A DNA stretch of 64,000 bases from Sabellastarte sp. h YS-2021 (GCA_964017235.1 OZ024934.1:76846706-76910705); one strand, 5' to 3'; shown: positions 22,624 through 33,717, counted from the stretch's first letter. Translations and numbers: made by a program. Notes: generated from the sequence alone by a model not told the origin.

Positions 22624-25345
22624 CATTTCAAAAAAGTGGTGCGGAATGCAAAAGGCATTACAATATGTGTGGGATTACACCAAAGAATTCCCGCATAGAT
22701 ACATATCCCACCAAAATATTTCCAACCTAACTTCAAAGTGGATAGAATGTGATCACACCTCAGCCAGAGGTACACAAGAACTTTTAGCTGTAGCTCATGA
22801 CTCCAGCCTGGAAATCTGTGACCTATATGTAAAAATAATGGCATATGGGGTTTTATTATTCTTTTCACTATTGTATTATATATGAAATGTTAACTGCCTA
22901 AATTTTAGAATTTCTAATGACTATTGAAGCAAGGTATTAAACATGTGTTCCCAAGGGTTTTAGTGGTCAATCAGCATATTAAAAAGCACAAAGACTATTT
23001 AAGGTTCACAAATTTTCATAAGCTGTTCCAATATGAAACCTTTTTTCTACCTAAATAACATCCCACTTCAAAGGCAAATAAGCAATATTGAGATGTGACC
23101 TTTTGTTGTTTGTGAGTGGTTTTCTGTCCTTTAGAACAACTTGTATTCATCTGTGTAAATGAGAAAGTTTAGTTGAAATCAATGTGTGTAAAGAGCCTTA
23201 ATGACAGCTATAAGCTGGAGATTTCAACGTTCTTTATGACAGCTGTCTGCTAGTGATAGCTTGTCCAATAATACCTTGACACACGTTTTAGTATGTACCA
23301 CGGATGTAATGAGCAGCTTCCCACCTAAATCACTTTGCCAATAATCCCTCTCTCAGAAAATTAAAAACAATACTTGATTTACATTGGGAAATATCACAGG
23401 AACCATAAAAGGAAACCTATTGGGTTTCATTACAGAGATGTCTAATCTCTGAGGCTATTTGCAATTTCAGATTAATTTTCAACCCAGGTGTCATTCAGTG
23501 TTTTAATATCTTCTATTATCGCTCAGATTGATCTTTGTTATGGCACACTTTACAATAACAGCCAATGACCCCTTCAACCCTCATTCCCTTGTACTTTCTC
23601 TGTGGTTTTCATTCTCTCTTTCATATAATAAATGTATTTAAAAGGAATTTAAGTCGATTTAAAATACATTCATAAGGATGTATCAGGCCAAAACATACCT
23701 TTACAATACCCTAACAAATGTCGAGCATATCTTGAAATTACCAACGCAAATAAGACAATGTCATGTTTAGATTTTAATTACATTAACATTGACTTGATTG
23801 GTAACTTTAGTTATTATTATCAGTAATATGTGTAAGTCTTTGATTTGTTTTCTTTTCAATATGCTATATTTAAAAACAACCCGTCTGCACTTGTTAGTTT
23901 TTAACTGCAAATTAAACAATAATGCATGACATAATCTTACATGTTAGAAAATTCTTAAGATATAGACAGTTTTTATTATTTTCCAGTCTATGTAATCTTC
24001 TTGACAATATTATTAAATCCACAGGCAAAATGTATTCAGAGAATTATCATTTTTTTATATTTCAAGAGATACAACAAATGTTTGACATTCATTTTGTAGT
24101 ATTATGATTTGATTATATTTCTACTGCTCAGATGTCAAGACTCTGATATCCAAAGATCTATGACTAGTTAGAAAGTTAAAGACAAAACACTGGAGACTTT
24201 TTAGCCTTTTTCAGTGCATTTTAATGGGCGATAATACAATTAATTGGCACATGATCAATCAACATACTGCTAGCAAATAATAATTTTTGTATTAGAGAAT
24301 CTGACTGGCCACAGGTTAATTTACTATTTACTTCATTCAAGTTTCAATTTCAGTAGTATTATTAAGTTATTAAGTCAAGACATATGTAACAAAATTGATT
24401 AAAAGACATCATTATCTTAACCCACCTCGGAGTTGTGTTATAAGTGCTTTAGGTCCAGAAAGTTGCATAAAAAAGCATATTAATTTAATGTCACATTATA
24501 CAAATAAAACGATTCCATCACTTTATAGTAAATAAAGTTTTGACACTCTCTGATTTTATCGGTAACTTTAAATGTTATTAACCTCATAAAAATGATCTAC
24601 ATTTAGACAGGATCAGTCTGCCCTAGTTGCTGATCTAATTTAGATATAAATGAACATCAGACGTCCTTTTTAGCACACTTGGCGACATACATTTTGAAAG
24701 CTGTCCAAAAAAGCAAGCTAATGTAATAAAACTACAATTATGCAACGGATATGTTTTTATGAATTAAAAAGTAGCAGACAAATGAGCTTTAGTCACGCAG
24801 ATAAATGGTTGTGTGTACATTCTGAGTTATTTTTTCTCCATTTTAATGAGTCTTTGATGATTTGGTTTGAATTGACCGAACTGACTGTAGATTCAATTGG
24901 CTCCAGATGTTGCGACAGTTTCATATAATTGGTATGGATATTTGGCTCTCAAAATCAAAGCCAGATAAAATCATAAGGGACTTCCTTTCAAAGCCGATAA
25001 TGGTCTAATCTTATCAGAATTACATGGAAATAAACCTCTGTGCTAAGATCTTTAAATGAGCAATAAACAAAATAAAATTAAACTGTTCCAAAACAAAAGA
25101 GGATTAAGGTGGGATGCAAAATATTTTTTCCCTCAGACACTGTGGATTTCTTTTAAAATAAGCATATGTATTGAAATAAGTACAAACTTATAAACATACT
25201 TTCAGCACCAAAGTATTAAGATCACACAGCGATTAATGGAGATTGCTTTTATGGGGCTATAATACAGTTTCAACACAAAAACAGCTCCCAAATTGACATA
25301 TGACCAAAGAACTTGTGCTATTTTATCTTTAAGGTCAGTGCTCCT
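22624..25345. other. Repeat-poor noncoding stretch
   Basis: The longest stretch without evident SINE, LINE or fold-back. It holds many TAAT/ATTA cores and several GATA-like sites (for example near 24940-25020: ctcaaaatcaaagccagata, cttatcag). No exon was recognised. It may contain regulatory DNA, but this is conjecture. Confidence 0.3.
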
Positions 25346-25351
25346 GATTGG

Positions 25352-25760
25352 TTACATCTAATCTATCTAATCTAATCTATTGTTGTGCAGGCGTAATATC
25401 TTCCCCAAAGTGGGGAACCCAGTGTGCTGAGTAAACAAAAATATTGGTCAAAAGTAGTCAAAAAAGGCAGTCAAAGTTGATAATCCAGAGTTATGGGTGT
25501 AACCAAGGGGGGGGGGGGGGGGGGGGAGACTATGCCAGGAGAACGCCGGGGTATGATCCAGACTAAGGTGGATATACTTTGGTGTATAGGTAGGTTTTAA
25601 GCTGCATTCTGAAAGAGTCTAGGGAGGGAGAGGCACAAATCTCATCTGCAGGACGAGGGTATGTTGAAGAGGTGAGTGTCAAATGTTTCCTGAAGTGACA
25701 GAGGGGCTATTTCTTATTTGAAAGGGCAGAGAGTTCCACCCATCAGGCGCATAATGAGAG
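25352..25760 (-). mobile_element. L2-like LINE 3' end, minus strand, with G20 tract
   Basis: On the minus strand: tgcagcttaaaacctaccta, tacaccaaagtatatccacc, then 3' UTR, a hairpin (25401-25417: ttcccc-aaagt-ggggaa), aagatattacgcctgc and an AGATTAGAT-type tail. The tail and hairpin resemble the 50-kb LINE, while the coding end resembles the 20-kb subfamily. A run of 20 G (25507-25526) sits in its 3' UTR. Confidence 0.8.
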
Positions 25761-26985
25761 AAAGAATTAGAAAAAATGTTTGTGTTATTTGTGAACTCTG
25801 TGGTCAAATGTGGGGATATGAAGGAACCTAAGTTTAGGGCTGGTATTTCTGGAAGAAGTGTAGGGGTGAATTAATTCAATAAGGTAAGCTGGTTGGCGTT
25901 AACGTTAAAAGCAATTTAATTAAATTAAAAAGTCACAAAGCTTTATTTTTTTTACCAATTCAAGGTGTGTACTTATTTAAGGCAAGCAGTTTCAAGCTTG
26001 GACAAATTTTATGTTCCAATGATTAACGTCTGTAATTCAACATCAAAAATTTATAAATAGACAAAGCAGACCTAGCTTGTATTGATCTTTTTTTGGCCAT
26101 TGAATAGGACACACATGGAATCTGAACCCTTTGAATAGCACCTTTACCTTTTTAAAAATCAACTTGGTCTTTGAATACTTTATACTGACCTCCTGTTAAA
26201 GGTGCAATTCAGCAGTGACCAACAACATTCACATCAATCATGCAAATATATTGTTATTGCAACTGTCCTTGTTTGCAGAAATTTATAGCAATATAATAAC
26301 AACTGATAAATATGATATCAATACCAGATACCTCACGTCATTAATAGGTGAATATACACACATATATATTAGACATACAATCGATAACAGTTGTATATTT
26401 ATTTCCCTTGAAATAATCAAATTGAGATATGTGACTACCCTCATTGTTTGGTAGAGAAATATAAAATTACAAACTACCTATAACTGTATTTGACTAATGT
26501 CATATTAATGGATATAGTAATAAATGTTTCTTAGGTAAACAGCTCATTCATCATTGGCTAGGACACGTGATGACAATAGGTTTGAAAACTTCGTCAATTG
26601 CTGGTGTATTATATTGAGTGTGAAAGCTCTTATTGTGTCACTCACAAAGATCTTTGACAAAATGAGGGATGTATCATTTCTCAAACTATGTCTTATATAT
26701 CTGGAAGCTAATAGATAATTTATTGCCTTAATTATACATCTGTCTGTTAGTAGGTAGTTGTGTGAGTATAGATATCAACAAGATATTGATTTGGTTAAGG
26801 TAAAGACAAAATATGGTATACAATATGTATTTTATTGTCCACCAGAAGCAATATTTGGACTAAGTAGTGATTGATTTAACATCACACTTAATACGTTGTT
26901 TCAGTTATATTGTTATAGGACTACCATTTAAGTGATCATCTAAGTCTCTGTGTTTCTTCCCACATCTGGCCCAGAATTCAGACAT

Positions 26986-27066
26986 TCACCCATCCGAGTA
27001 TTAACTAAGGCCAGGGCTGCTTAACTTCAGTGATCAGACGGGAACTGGTTAAGCTGCACTGCATAG
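26986..27066 (-). pseudogene. 5S rRNA-derived sequence (pseudogene or 5S-headed SINE)
   Basis: Read on the minus strand, ccagttcccgtctgatcact, gaagttaagcagcc, ctggccttagttaatactcg and gatgggtga follow animal 5S rRNA through its internal promoter region (A box, intermediate element and C box). The first 25-30 bases of 5S are poorly kept and the 3' end after gatgggtga is lost, so it is not a working rRNA gene. What follows downstream on this strand resembles a body found at 15.4 kb (see findings), so it may be a SINE3-type element. The 5S origin is clear; the class is not. Confidence 0.82.
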
Positions 27067-27244
27067 GTAGGGGGACGTATAAGCTGGGATATATTTTTGT
27101 ATACCCAATGCAAGTTGAGCGCAAGGTCAAGCAGAGGTCAAGTGTGTAAGGGCAGTTTACTATTATTACCGGTTATGCAAAGATGAGTTAATTTTTAAAT
27201 ACAATCATAATGAATTATGTCAACCATGAACAGAATGTATATAT

Positions 27245-28640
27245 TATTACCTCTGCGAATGAGGTATTAAATTTGTAACCGTTCGTTTGTTAGCAGGATT
27301 ACGCAAATACTACTGGTTGCATCCTCATGAAAAAAAATGAAAAGATGGGCCTTGCTCCAGCTTAGATCCCATTAAACTTTGAGACTGATCTGGACTACTG
27401 TCTGGATATACAAGGCCACTGTCGCAGCGGTTATCTCCCGCCTAAGAATCAGTAATAATTGAGAACTAAAGGAGATATAAGGCGCTTTGTAGCAAGATAA
27501 CCTCACTTCACATTGAAGAAGTGGTCAAAGGTAAAAGTCAGCAATTGGAAAAGAGTCTGAGGCCATGACTTCCTTTAAGTTGTTTTCACAATTTGGAACC
27601 CCTAGTAGCAATGACGAGGGAGGTATAAGGCCTTTTTAATAGGATAATCCCATTTAACATTAAACATGTGACATGACGGCCATTTTGTTTTCGAAACTAT
27701 TCAAAATTACTATCAGGCTAACTTTCCTAACCATATATCTTTTGTGCAAATTTGATGAACCTAGCTGCAACATTTCAAGTTTTAGAGCATCTTACTGATT
27801 ATATATCTTTTATGCAAATTTGATGAAGCTAGCTGGAATACTTCAAGATTTAGAGCACCTTTATGATTTTCAAACAATTGGCTATGGAAGCCATTTTGTT
27901 GGACACACAAATGGATGTGCAGATGGAAGATTTTTCTAATCTCCCAACTACGGCCTTCACTTTTCATGGTATGTCTTTACATTCTGAAGCCATAGTACCA
28001 ATAATAAGGGAGAAATAAGGATGTTTTAGTGTGACGACACCATTTAACCTTGAAGCAGGGATCAAAGGTCAAATTCAACACTTGGAAAAGATTCCCAGGC
28101 CTACAAGTTGTTTTCACATTCCGAACCTCTAGGAGCAATATTAGGGGAGTTATATGGCCTTTTTAATAGAATAACCCTGTTTGACATTAAACATGTGATA
28201 TGGCGGCCATTTTGTTTTTGAACTAGGCCAAAATTATTATCAGGCTAGATTTTCTAGCCATATATCTTTTGTGCAAATTCGATGAAGCTAGCTGGAATAT
28301 TTCAAGATTTAGAGCACCTTTATGATTTTCAAACAATTAGCTATGGCAACCATTTTGTTTTTCAAAATGAGGCCAAAATTTTGCACAGACAGGTTTTCAT
28401 AGCTTAAACATTCCCTGCAAATTTGGTGAAGCTATCTTTATAAATGAATGAGATATTAACGTTTATATAAAAATGTGACTAACGGATGCACAGACGCACA
28501 GACGGAAGGCATTTCATAATATCTGGACCACGGCCTTCGGCTGCAGGTAGGAGATAAAAATATCAAAGATCTGGATTTTCCATTAACTTATGATGACATG
28601 CATTGGTGGAGGTATGCGATTGCCGAATGTTCTTGTTTAT
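27245..28640. repeat. Long interspersed repeat with tandem units of about 528 bases
   Basis: It starts like the 11.0-kb repeat (acctctgcgaatgaggtatt, caggattacgcaaatactac, tggttgc). Inside are two units in direct order, about 27470-27990 and 28000-28560, sharing gttgttttcaca (27579; 28107), ggccattttgtttt, tatatcttttgtgcaaat and gaagctagctggaata. Unit 1 also has a 68-base internal duplication (27734 and 27802). It ends with acagacggaaggcatttcat and cacggccttcggctgc. No protein-coding frame. Confidence 0.75.
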
Positions 28641-29003
28641 ACATATACTGCTTGACTGGGTAATAAAATATGCATCTCATATTGCATGGAAAGTAATGTA
28701 AGCAATAGCCAATCAAAAAAGCTGATACAAAATTATTACAATTTGTAAGCTGCAGTTTGATTGGTCATGCACTGATTTAGAGCACCGATTTCTTGCTGAA
28801 ATTATATTATCTCCCATGGCCTTTGGAAATGTATCTAGCTCTATATTTTCTTCATTACTATATTCATGCTCTAGCCCTAAAGGGGATGTGTGGGGATATT
28901 GTTGTTGGGTACGTTTGTCGTTTGTCTATTTGTTTGCCCACATAACTCAGAAAACTATACATCAGTTCTTTGTTTGTTTGTTTTTTTTTGTTTTTTTTTT
29001 TTT

Positions 29004-29330
29004 GGGGGGGGGGGGTATATTATCATACAAGGTAGGGGGCCTGCCACTAGCAAATCGGGGGGGGGGGGGGGGTTCAGGGGGTTAGAACCCCCCCCCCCCC
29101 TTTGAAAAATAATGTAAAGGGGTTCAACCCAAAGTCCAAAATTATTTCTTGAGAGTGGTGTTAAATTTACAGGAAATGCCCTATATTTTTAATAAAAATT
29201 AATTTTTCCCCCGGAGGGGGGGGGCATGCCCCCCGACCCCCTTAGTTATGGTATGTCTGATGTGAACCCCCCACCTTACTCTGATGTAAACCCCCACCTT
29301 ACTTAAAGGCTGGATCCGCCCCCTGCCTGC
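29004..29330. repeat. G/C-homopolymer-rich repeat
   Basis: Runs of 12 G (29004-29015), 16 G (29057-29072) and 13 C (29088-29100), then ccccggagggggggggg-catgccccccgacccc near 29210-29250. The G16 and C13 runs can pair around ttcagggggttagaa. Related G/C-run segments lie at 40157-40200 and 43507-43560, suggesting a dispersed element with unstable ends. Frames through it are not genes. Confidence 0.6.
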
Positions 29331-29572
29331 CCATGGATTAATCCTCTTCAAAGATGGTCCGGACGTGGATCAAGAGTCCAGATTGTTTTAAGTACTTTTT
29401 GATAACATTTACTCCACAACTCAGAAAACTATAGTTAGGTCGTATTTTCACACAAGGTGGGGGATCTACCTTTTGCCCAATCCAACTTAATGATGATCCA
29501 GATCTGCAGTAAGACTACAAAATCGTTTATGGACTTTTTTACCAACATTTGATTGCAGATTCATGGTTGAGG

Positions 29573-29616
29573 TTGGGGCCACGGTGTTGCGGTGGTAATG
29601 CACTCACCTCATTCAT
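29573..29616 (+). mobile_element. SINE family A, head fragment only
   Basis: ggggccacggtgttgcggtg then gtaatgcactcacctc matches the first 45 bases of family A (A-box end) and then stops abruptly. It lacks B box, body and tail. Confidence 0.6.
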
Positions 29617-30213
29617 CCAAATTCAAATGCATTCACATTTGACCACATGTCTGATTGTAATCAAGATAAATCCACACTGTTTTACAAAAAAATGTGTAAG
29701 TAACAATTTTCTATTTCCTAGTTATGACAAAAAGCTAAAGTGTACCATTACTATAAACAATATTAAACTTGTACAAACCTCCACCAGGGATGTCAGACAG
29801 AATGTGATTCAAATCCTGTGGCCAAGCCCTACCCACATAAAAAATCTTTCATGAAGATTTGCTCATTACTTTTGGACTAATATCAACCATAAAGTCATTG
29901 AAAAATACTTTGAAAATGCAACCTTTGAAAATGCAGGATTTTCGTAAAACTACCCCAAAACTACTTCTTCCTTTGGTTGGATCTTACCCCATTGACAAGG
30001 TCAAGTTTTTAGGGAGGCAAATTGGGAAAAGGTCTGAGAAGTCACGCTCCCTACACAACAAATTGCTTTTATATATAATGTAACAATTGTGGCATGACTA
30101 TTACATTTAATACAAGTCCCTGTATTACTGTAAATAATCACATTCTTCAACTGAGTACACAGTTTACAAAATGGTATGCAATCACACGGGTGGGTTGTTA
30201 CTAAAATACATTA

Positions 30214-30742
30214 TACCCCTTTCACACTACAGGTGGTATGCCCCCGCAGTAGGACGCGTTTGGTGAAACGTCCCTGTGCTTGGATCACCACCTCATGTGT
30301 ATTTGTAAACTTGCCAGTCAGTCGTGAACCATCCATTACCTTGCGCATCCTAAGGATAATTTAAAAGGTTTGAAATTTCTGCCTCTGAATTTGGTACCAT
30401 GAGCATGTGCAGATGATTTTGTGCATGTGCATATAAATTTTTCACTATGATAACCGAAGGTGTGGGTCCACAATATACATAAGGATGTGATTCGGTTGTA
30501 TTTTGGTGTAATACAGCAACATAAGGTGAGTTAAGGTATTGGATGTTTTGCCACTGTGTCGCAAAGTCACATACCAATCTCGAATGGTAGTTGGACAGAT
30601 GCGTTTCGCCAAATGCCTATAACCATGGATTACACCGCCTGGAGTGTAAACAATTCAGACAAAATAGGGCAACCTGAGAGGCAGTTCCGCCGCTGAGTAA
30701 AACTTCTAACTACAGGACATACCACCTGTAGTATGAAAGTGG
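30214..30742. mobile_element. MITE family C, copy 2
   Basis: Left tacccctttcacactacagg; the right end, taccacctgtagtatgaaag-tggta, is inverted to it. Inside: gaaacgtccctgtgcttgg, catccattaccttgcgcatc, aaaggtttgaaatttctgcc, as in the copies at 42.5 and 46.4 kb. Confidence 0.75.
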
Positions 30743-30887
30743 TATGAAGAGCTTTAATAAGAGAGTATAAAACCATGCAATTTTAGACTTACTTGATCAG
30801 AGCTAGAATGTTTAACAAACTCCAATATAGAACTATTACTGAACTATTAACACCCTATTTACCGTTACTGGGTTGAGATTGTTAAGA

Positions 30888-31116
30888 AGCTTCGATGGCA
30901 GAGTGGTAACAGTCTCACGTCCCACCTCTGAGATCGAATCTCAGCCCGACCTAAAGTGGGAAAGCTGGTAGTTGCTTGCCGTTGGTTGGCAGTTTACAGT
31001 ACAGAACCTTTACCAACTGTATGTACTGGTTTCATCTGCCCATAAAACTACCCGTTGTGATATGACCTATACAATGTGTTTTAAGCAACGTTCAAACCCA
31101 AATAAATAAGATAAAA
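30888..31116 (+). mobile_element. tRNA-derived SINE, family A (atypical head)
   Basis: The head reads agcttcgatggcagagtggt instead of ggggcc-acggtgg, then agatcgaatctcagcc (B box), and the full body (gggaaagctggtagttgctt, cagtttacagtacagaacc), ending aaataaataagataaaa. No clear duplication. Confidence 0.8.
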
Positions 31117-31482
31117 ACCATTAAACAGTAATTATGACCCATTTAATGTTACACAGGACGTCAAAAATGATTGTCATTTTAAAAAGGAGACTTCGCATTA
31201 CAATACTAAAACAACAACCAGAGGCTAGGTCCAATATACCACAGTATTAACATACATGGTCATATTTTACAGGTTGCAATAAATATCAAGTCCAAAACAC
31301 ACAAGCTGTGCAGCCCTATTGTTTTTAAAGGTCAACAGAGAACAATGCCATTAGTTTCTACATAAGCCATAAACTTCTGGTCACATTCAATGCTGTCCTT
31401 TTAATGATGAAAAAGCTCTTCTCTAATTTTGCCAATCTGCGGAGTCCCTATAAAGACATTAAATTACATAATAATAATATGT

Positions 31483-31511
31483 GGCTAGATTTTACTTTAC
31501 CGGTACGAGAT
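31483..31511 (+). repeat. Merlin left terminal inverted repeat
   Basis: Starts ggctag, then attttactttaccggtacga and gat. Bases 31489-31511 are an exact inverted match to 32906-32928. Preceded by the 8-base target duplication taatatgt (31475-31482). Confidence 0.92.
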
Positions 31512-31768
31512 TTCGTTGAGCGATAATCCGATTATTGACGTTTTAAACCTTCCTGTTATTTTTATGCTATATTTCACAATATTTTGGGTCATACCTGCAG
31601 TATGACTTATTTTAAACCTAATTTATTTCTATATGTTCGATATCCCAATAATAATTTTGTCCAATCATTAAATCTTTTCTCTCGCAATGTTTTTCTCCAG
31701 GCTGCCATTGTTGCTATGGTGATTTCTAAACCTCGTTCTTTCCTATTCTTTTAAAATGTCGGTTGAAA

Positions 31769-32719
31769 ATGTCGAGATTAGTATATGATGATGTATATGA
31801 AATTTGTAGAGATAATGATAAATTAATTACATGGTTAATAAATAAGGAATTGTTAATTGACTATCAGGATATTTTGTGTGATAGATGTTGTGAGGGATAT
31901 TTTCATTTAGTAAAGGATAATTCATACCCAAGTGACAAGGTAGTGTACAGGTGCACTAACAGGAGGTATAACCATAACCAATTTATTCGTCATTGCAGTT
32001 GGTTTTCTGGTTCCCATCTTTCTTTTAAACAAATTTTAAAATCGACATATTACTGGGTTTATAAAATCCCACAGAATTTTGTGGAAGAAGAACTAAAAAT
32101 TGGTAGCTGTTCTACCTTAGTGGACTGGTACAATTTTGCCAGAGAAGTGTGTTTGCATATTGCAATTTTAGACAATGAACAAATTGGTGGACCAGGAATT
32201 GTTGTAGAAGTTGATGAAAGTAAGTTTGGTAAACGAAAATATAACAGGGGAAGAAAAGTTGATGGTTGCTGGGTCTTTGGGGGAATAGAAAGAGTTGGAA
32301 AAAAGTGTTTTTTTGAAATTGTTGAAGATAGATCTGCTGAAACTTTGATACCACTGATAAAAAAGTACATTAAAAAAGGCTCGATCATACATTCTGACTG
32401 TTGGAAATCATAGTCTTCATTGGAAAAAGAAGGTTATTTTCACTTGACTGTTAACCATTCTGAGGAATTTGTTAATTCAGAAACTGGTGCCCATACCCAA
32501 ACAATAGAATCCACCTGGCATGCTTTGAAATCTCACCTACGCAAGTCTGGTTCTCAAAAACAGCTTTACAAAGGGTATTTTTGGGAGTATGTTATCAGAA
32601 AGAAATATTTAAATAGCAGTACTGACAAATTTATTGAATTCTTATCTCTCATCAAAAGAGTATACACACAAAAATCATCATACAACAAGGAAAATATTGA
32701 GCCATTGAGATCTTTTTGA
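31769..32719 (+). pseudogene. Merlin transposase, DDE type, one in-frame amber codon
   Basis: About 316 codons from ATG at 31769; the upstream TTG at 31763 is not needed. An N-terminal cysteine-rich part (CDRCC at about 38-42, YRC-x8-10-FIRHCSWFSG) fits the zinc-ribbon seen before ISXO2-like domains. The catalytic triad is D149 (VEVDESKFGKRKY), D210 (IIHSDCW) and E247 (HTQTIESTWH), a D-60-D-36-E spacing. Other family signatures are VDGCWVFGGIER, VNHSEEFV and TGAHTQT. TAG at 32411-32413 falls two codons after SDCW-K, at a position where the family commonly has tyrosine, so one base change explains it. Both sides of the stop are in the same frame with no other lesion. The protein would cut and rejoin DNA at the terminal repeats. 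As it stands it is truncated before the catalytic Glu and should be inactive unless read through. Confidence 0.92.
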
Positions 32720-32772
32720 TTAAAGTAAGTATTTCATTAATATTTAGGTCATATTCCCATTATTTTTGGGGG

Positions 32773-32793
32773 GTTGGGGGGCTTAGCCCCCCA
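32773..32793. repeat. GC hairpin in Merlin 3' noncoding part
   Basis: Bases ttggggggc and gccccccaa form a 9-bp stem around a tta loop, some 55 bases past the transposase stop. It could act as a terminator-like or export structure or simply be an unstable palindrome. It is the only strongly GC segment of the element. Confidence 0.6.
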
Positions 32794-32905
32794 ATGATAC
32801 AAAAAATAACTATTTCATTTGTAAAATTTATCGATAATTTTTTCGGTTTATTTTTCAAAAGAATATCGAAAATTTACCCCGAAACCATAATATCCAATAT
32901 GGCGG

Positions 32906-32934
32906 ATCTCGTACCGGTAAAGTAAAATTGCTCC
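32906..32934 (-). repeat. Merlin right terminal inverted repeat
   Basis: On the minus strand it reads ggagca, then attttactttaccggtacga and gat. The outer six bases differ from the left end at four positions while the terminal GG is kept. Followed by taatatgt (32935-32942), the second copy of the target duplication. Confidence 0.92.
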
Positions 32935-33052
32935 TAATATGTATATAATTGTGAGACTGGAGGACCTTGTGCTCACTACTGGGAGCTGGACAAAGCAGGC
33001 CTTTTCCAAGTTGGCAAATTTAACCCTAAATACTTGGTCCCTGCAAACTACC

Positions 33053-33190
33053 ACTGTGGTCTAGTCGGTAACACAGTGACCTAAGAAATACAGATGACCC
33101 GGGATTGATTCTAGGTACCAGCTTATAATGGCTCGGAGGACCACATAAAATGACAGCTATATCATTAGTGGCCATCTATTAATCTCACAT
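33053..33190 (+). mobile_element. Possible third tRNA-headed SINE
   Basis: ccactgtggtctagtcggta (A-box-like tggtctagtcgg) is followed by a diverged B-box (gggattgattctagg) and a body containing ggaccacataaaatgacagc and attagtggccatctatt. A weaker relative occurs at 14330-14430 (atggcctaggaacacag, taggttcaaacgc). No duplication was seen, and the evidence rests on the tRNA-like head. Confidence 0.5.
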
Positions 33191-33570
33191 ATATTAAGAG
33201 TGATTTAATTTATTTCTGCAATAAGTATGAAGTACCATATGTGACAATACTGGTCTGATGTGATTTTTATATGCTCTGCTGCACAACCGTGTCACTCTGA
33301 ACTTAAGGTTGAATTGAAAATTGTAAAAGTCTGACACAAAAATAAGGAAGTATAGGTTTCAAAATTTTTATCTCTGGTATTGTGTCATCTTTGGTGCATG
33401 CATGCCTTCATATGTATTGCCACGAGTTGAACTGGAAACCGAACTACAGAAGTTTGACCCAATATGATTAAATGCCAGACTAGTGAAATGAGGACTATTA
33501 AATACCAGCACTAATTGTAAATATACAAAGAGAAATTAAGTAACAGCATAGCACCTAAATTTCTTACTAA

Positions 33571-33717
33571 AGGTCAAGGTTAAGGTTTTACATCCTGTTC
33601 CTCAGCCAGGGTCATATTGGGACAGGTTCTCATCATAGTGGGAATCAAGCTCATACATAAGTGACAGCCTGCGATCAGATGCTAAACTTGCTCACCCACT
33701 AAGCCACTGAGGACCTG
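33571..33717 (-). mobile_element. tRNA-derived SINE, family B
   Basis: Same order of parts as the copy at 9.4 kb on the minus strand: aggtcctcagtggcttagtg head, diverged B-box region (gagcttgattcccac), ccagggtcatattgggacagg body on the plus strand, ending near taaggttttacatcc. No clear target duplication was found. Confidence 0.72.

Larger units (their letters stand above)
31483..32934 (+). mobile_element. Merlin (IS1016/ISXO2-like) DNA transposon, 1452 bases
   Basis: A compact cut-and-paste element. Its ends are inverted repeats: 23 bases identical (31489-31511 against 32928-32906), within 29-base termini that both start GG. The flanks carry an 8-base direct repeat, taatatgt, at 31475-31482 and 32935-32942; an 8-9 base duplication is characteristic of Merlin. 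The single transposase frame (31769-32719) has one stop. There is one copy in the window. The near-perfect ends and a single coding lesion point to recent arrival. Confidence 0.92.

Noticed and set aside
22332-22868. 178-codon minus-strand open frame
   Set aside because: It runs backward through a family A SINE and AT-rich flanks and shows no domain.
31763-31768. TTG start for the Merlin transposase
   Set aside because: A true ATG follows two codons later; animals rarely use TTG.
32059-32392. Minus-strand open frames of 74-109 codons around 32.1-32.4 kb
   Set aside because: They are antisense shadows of the Merlin transposase.
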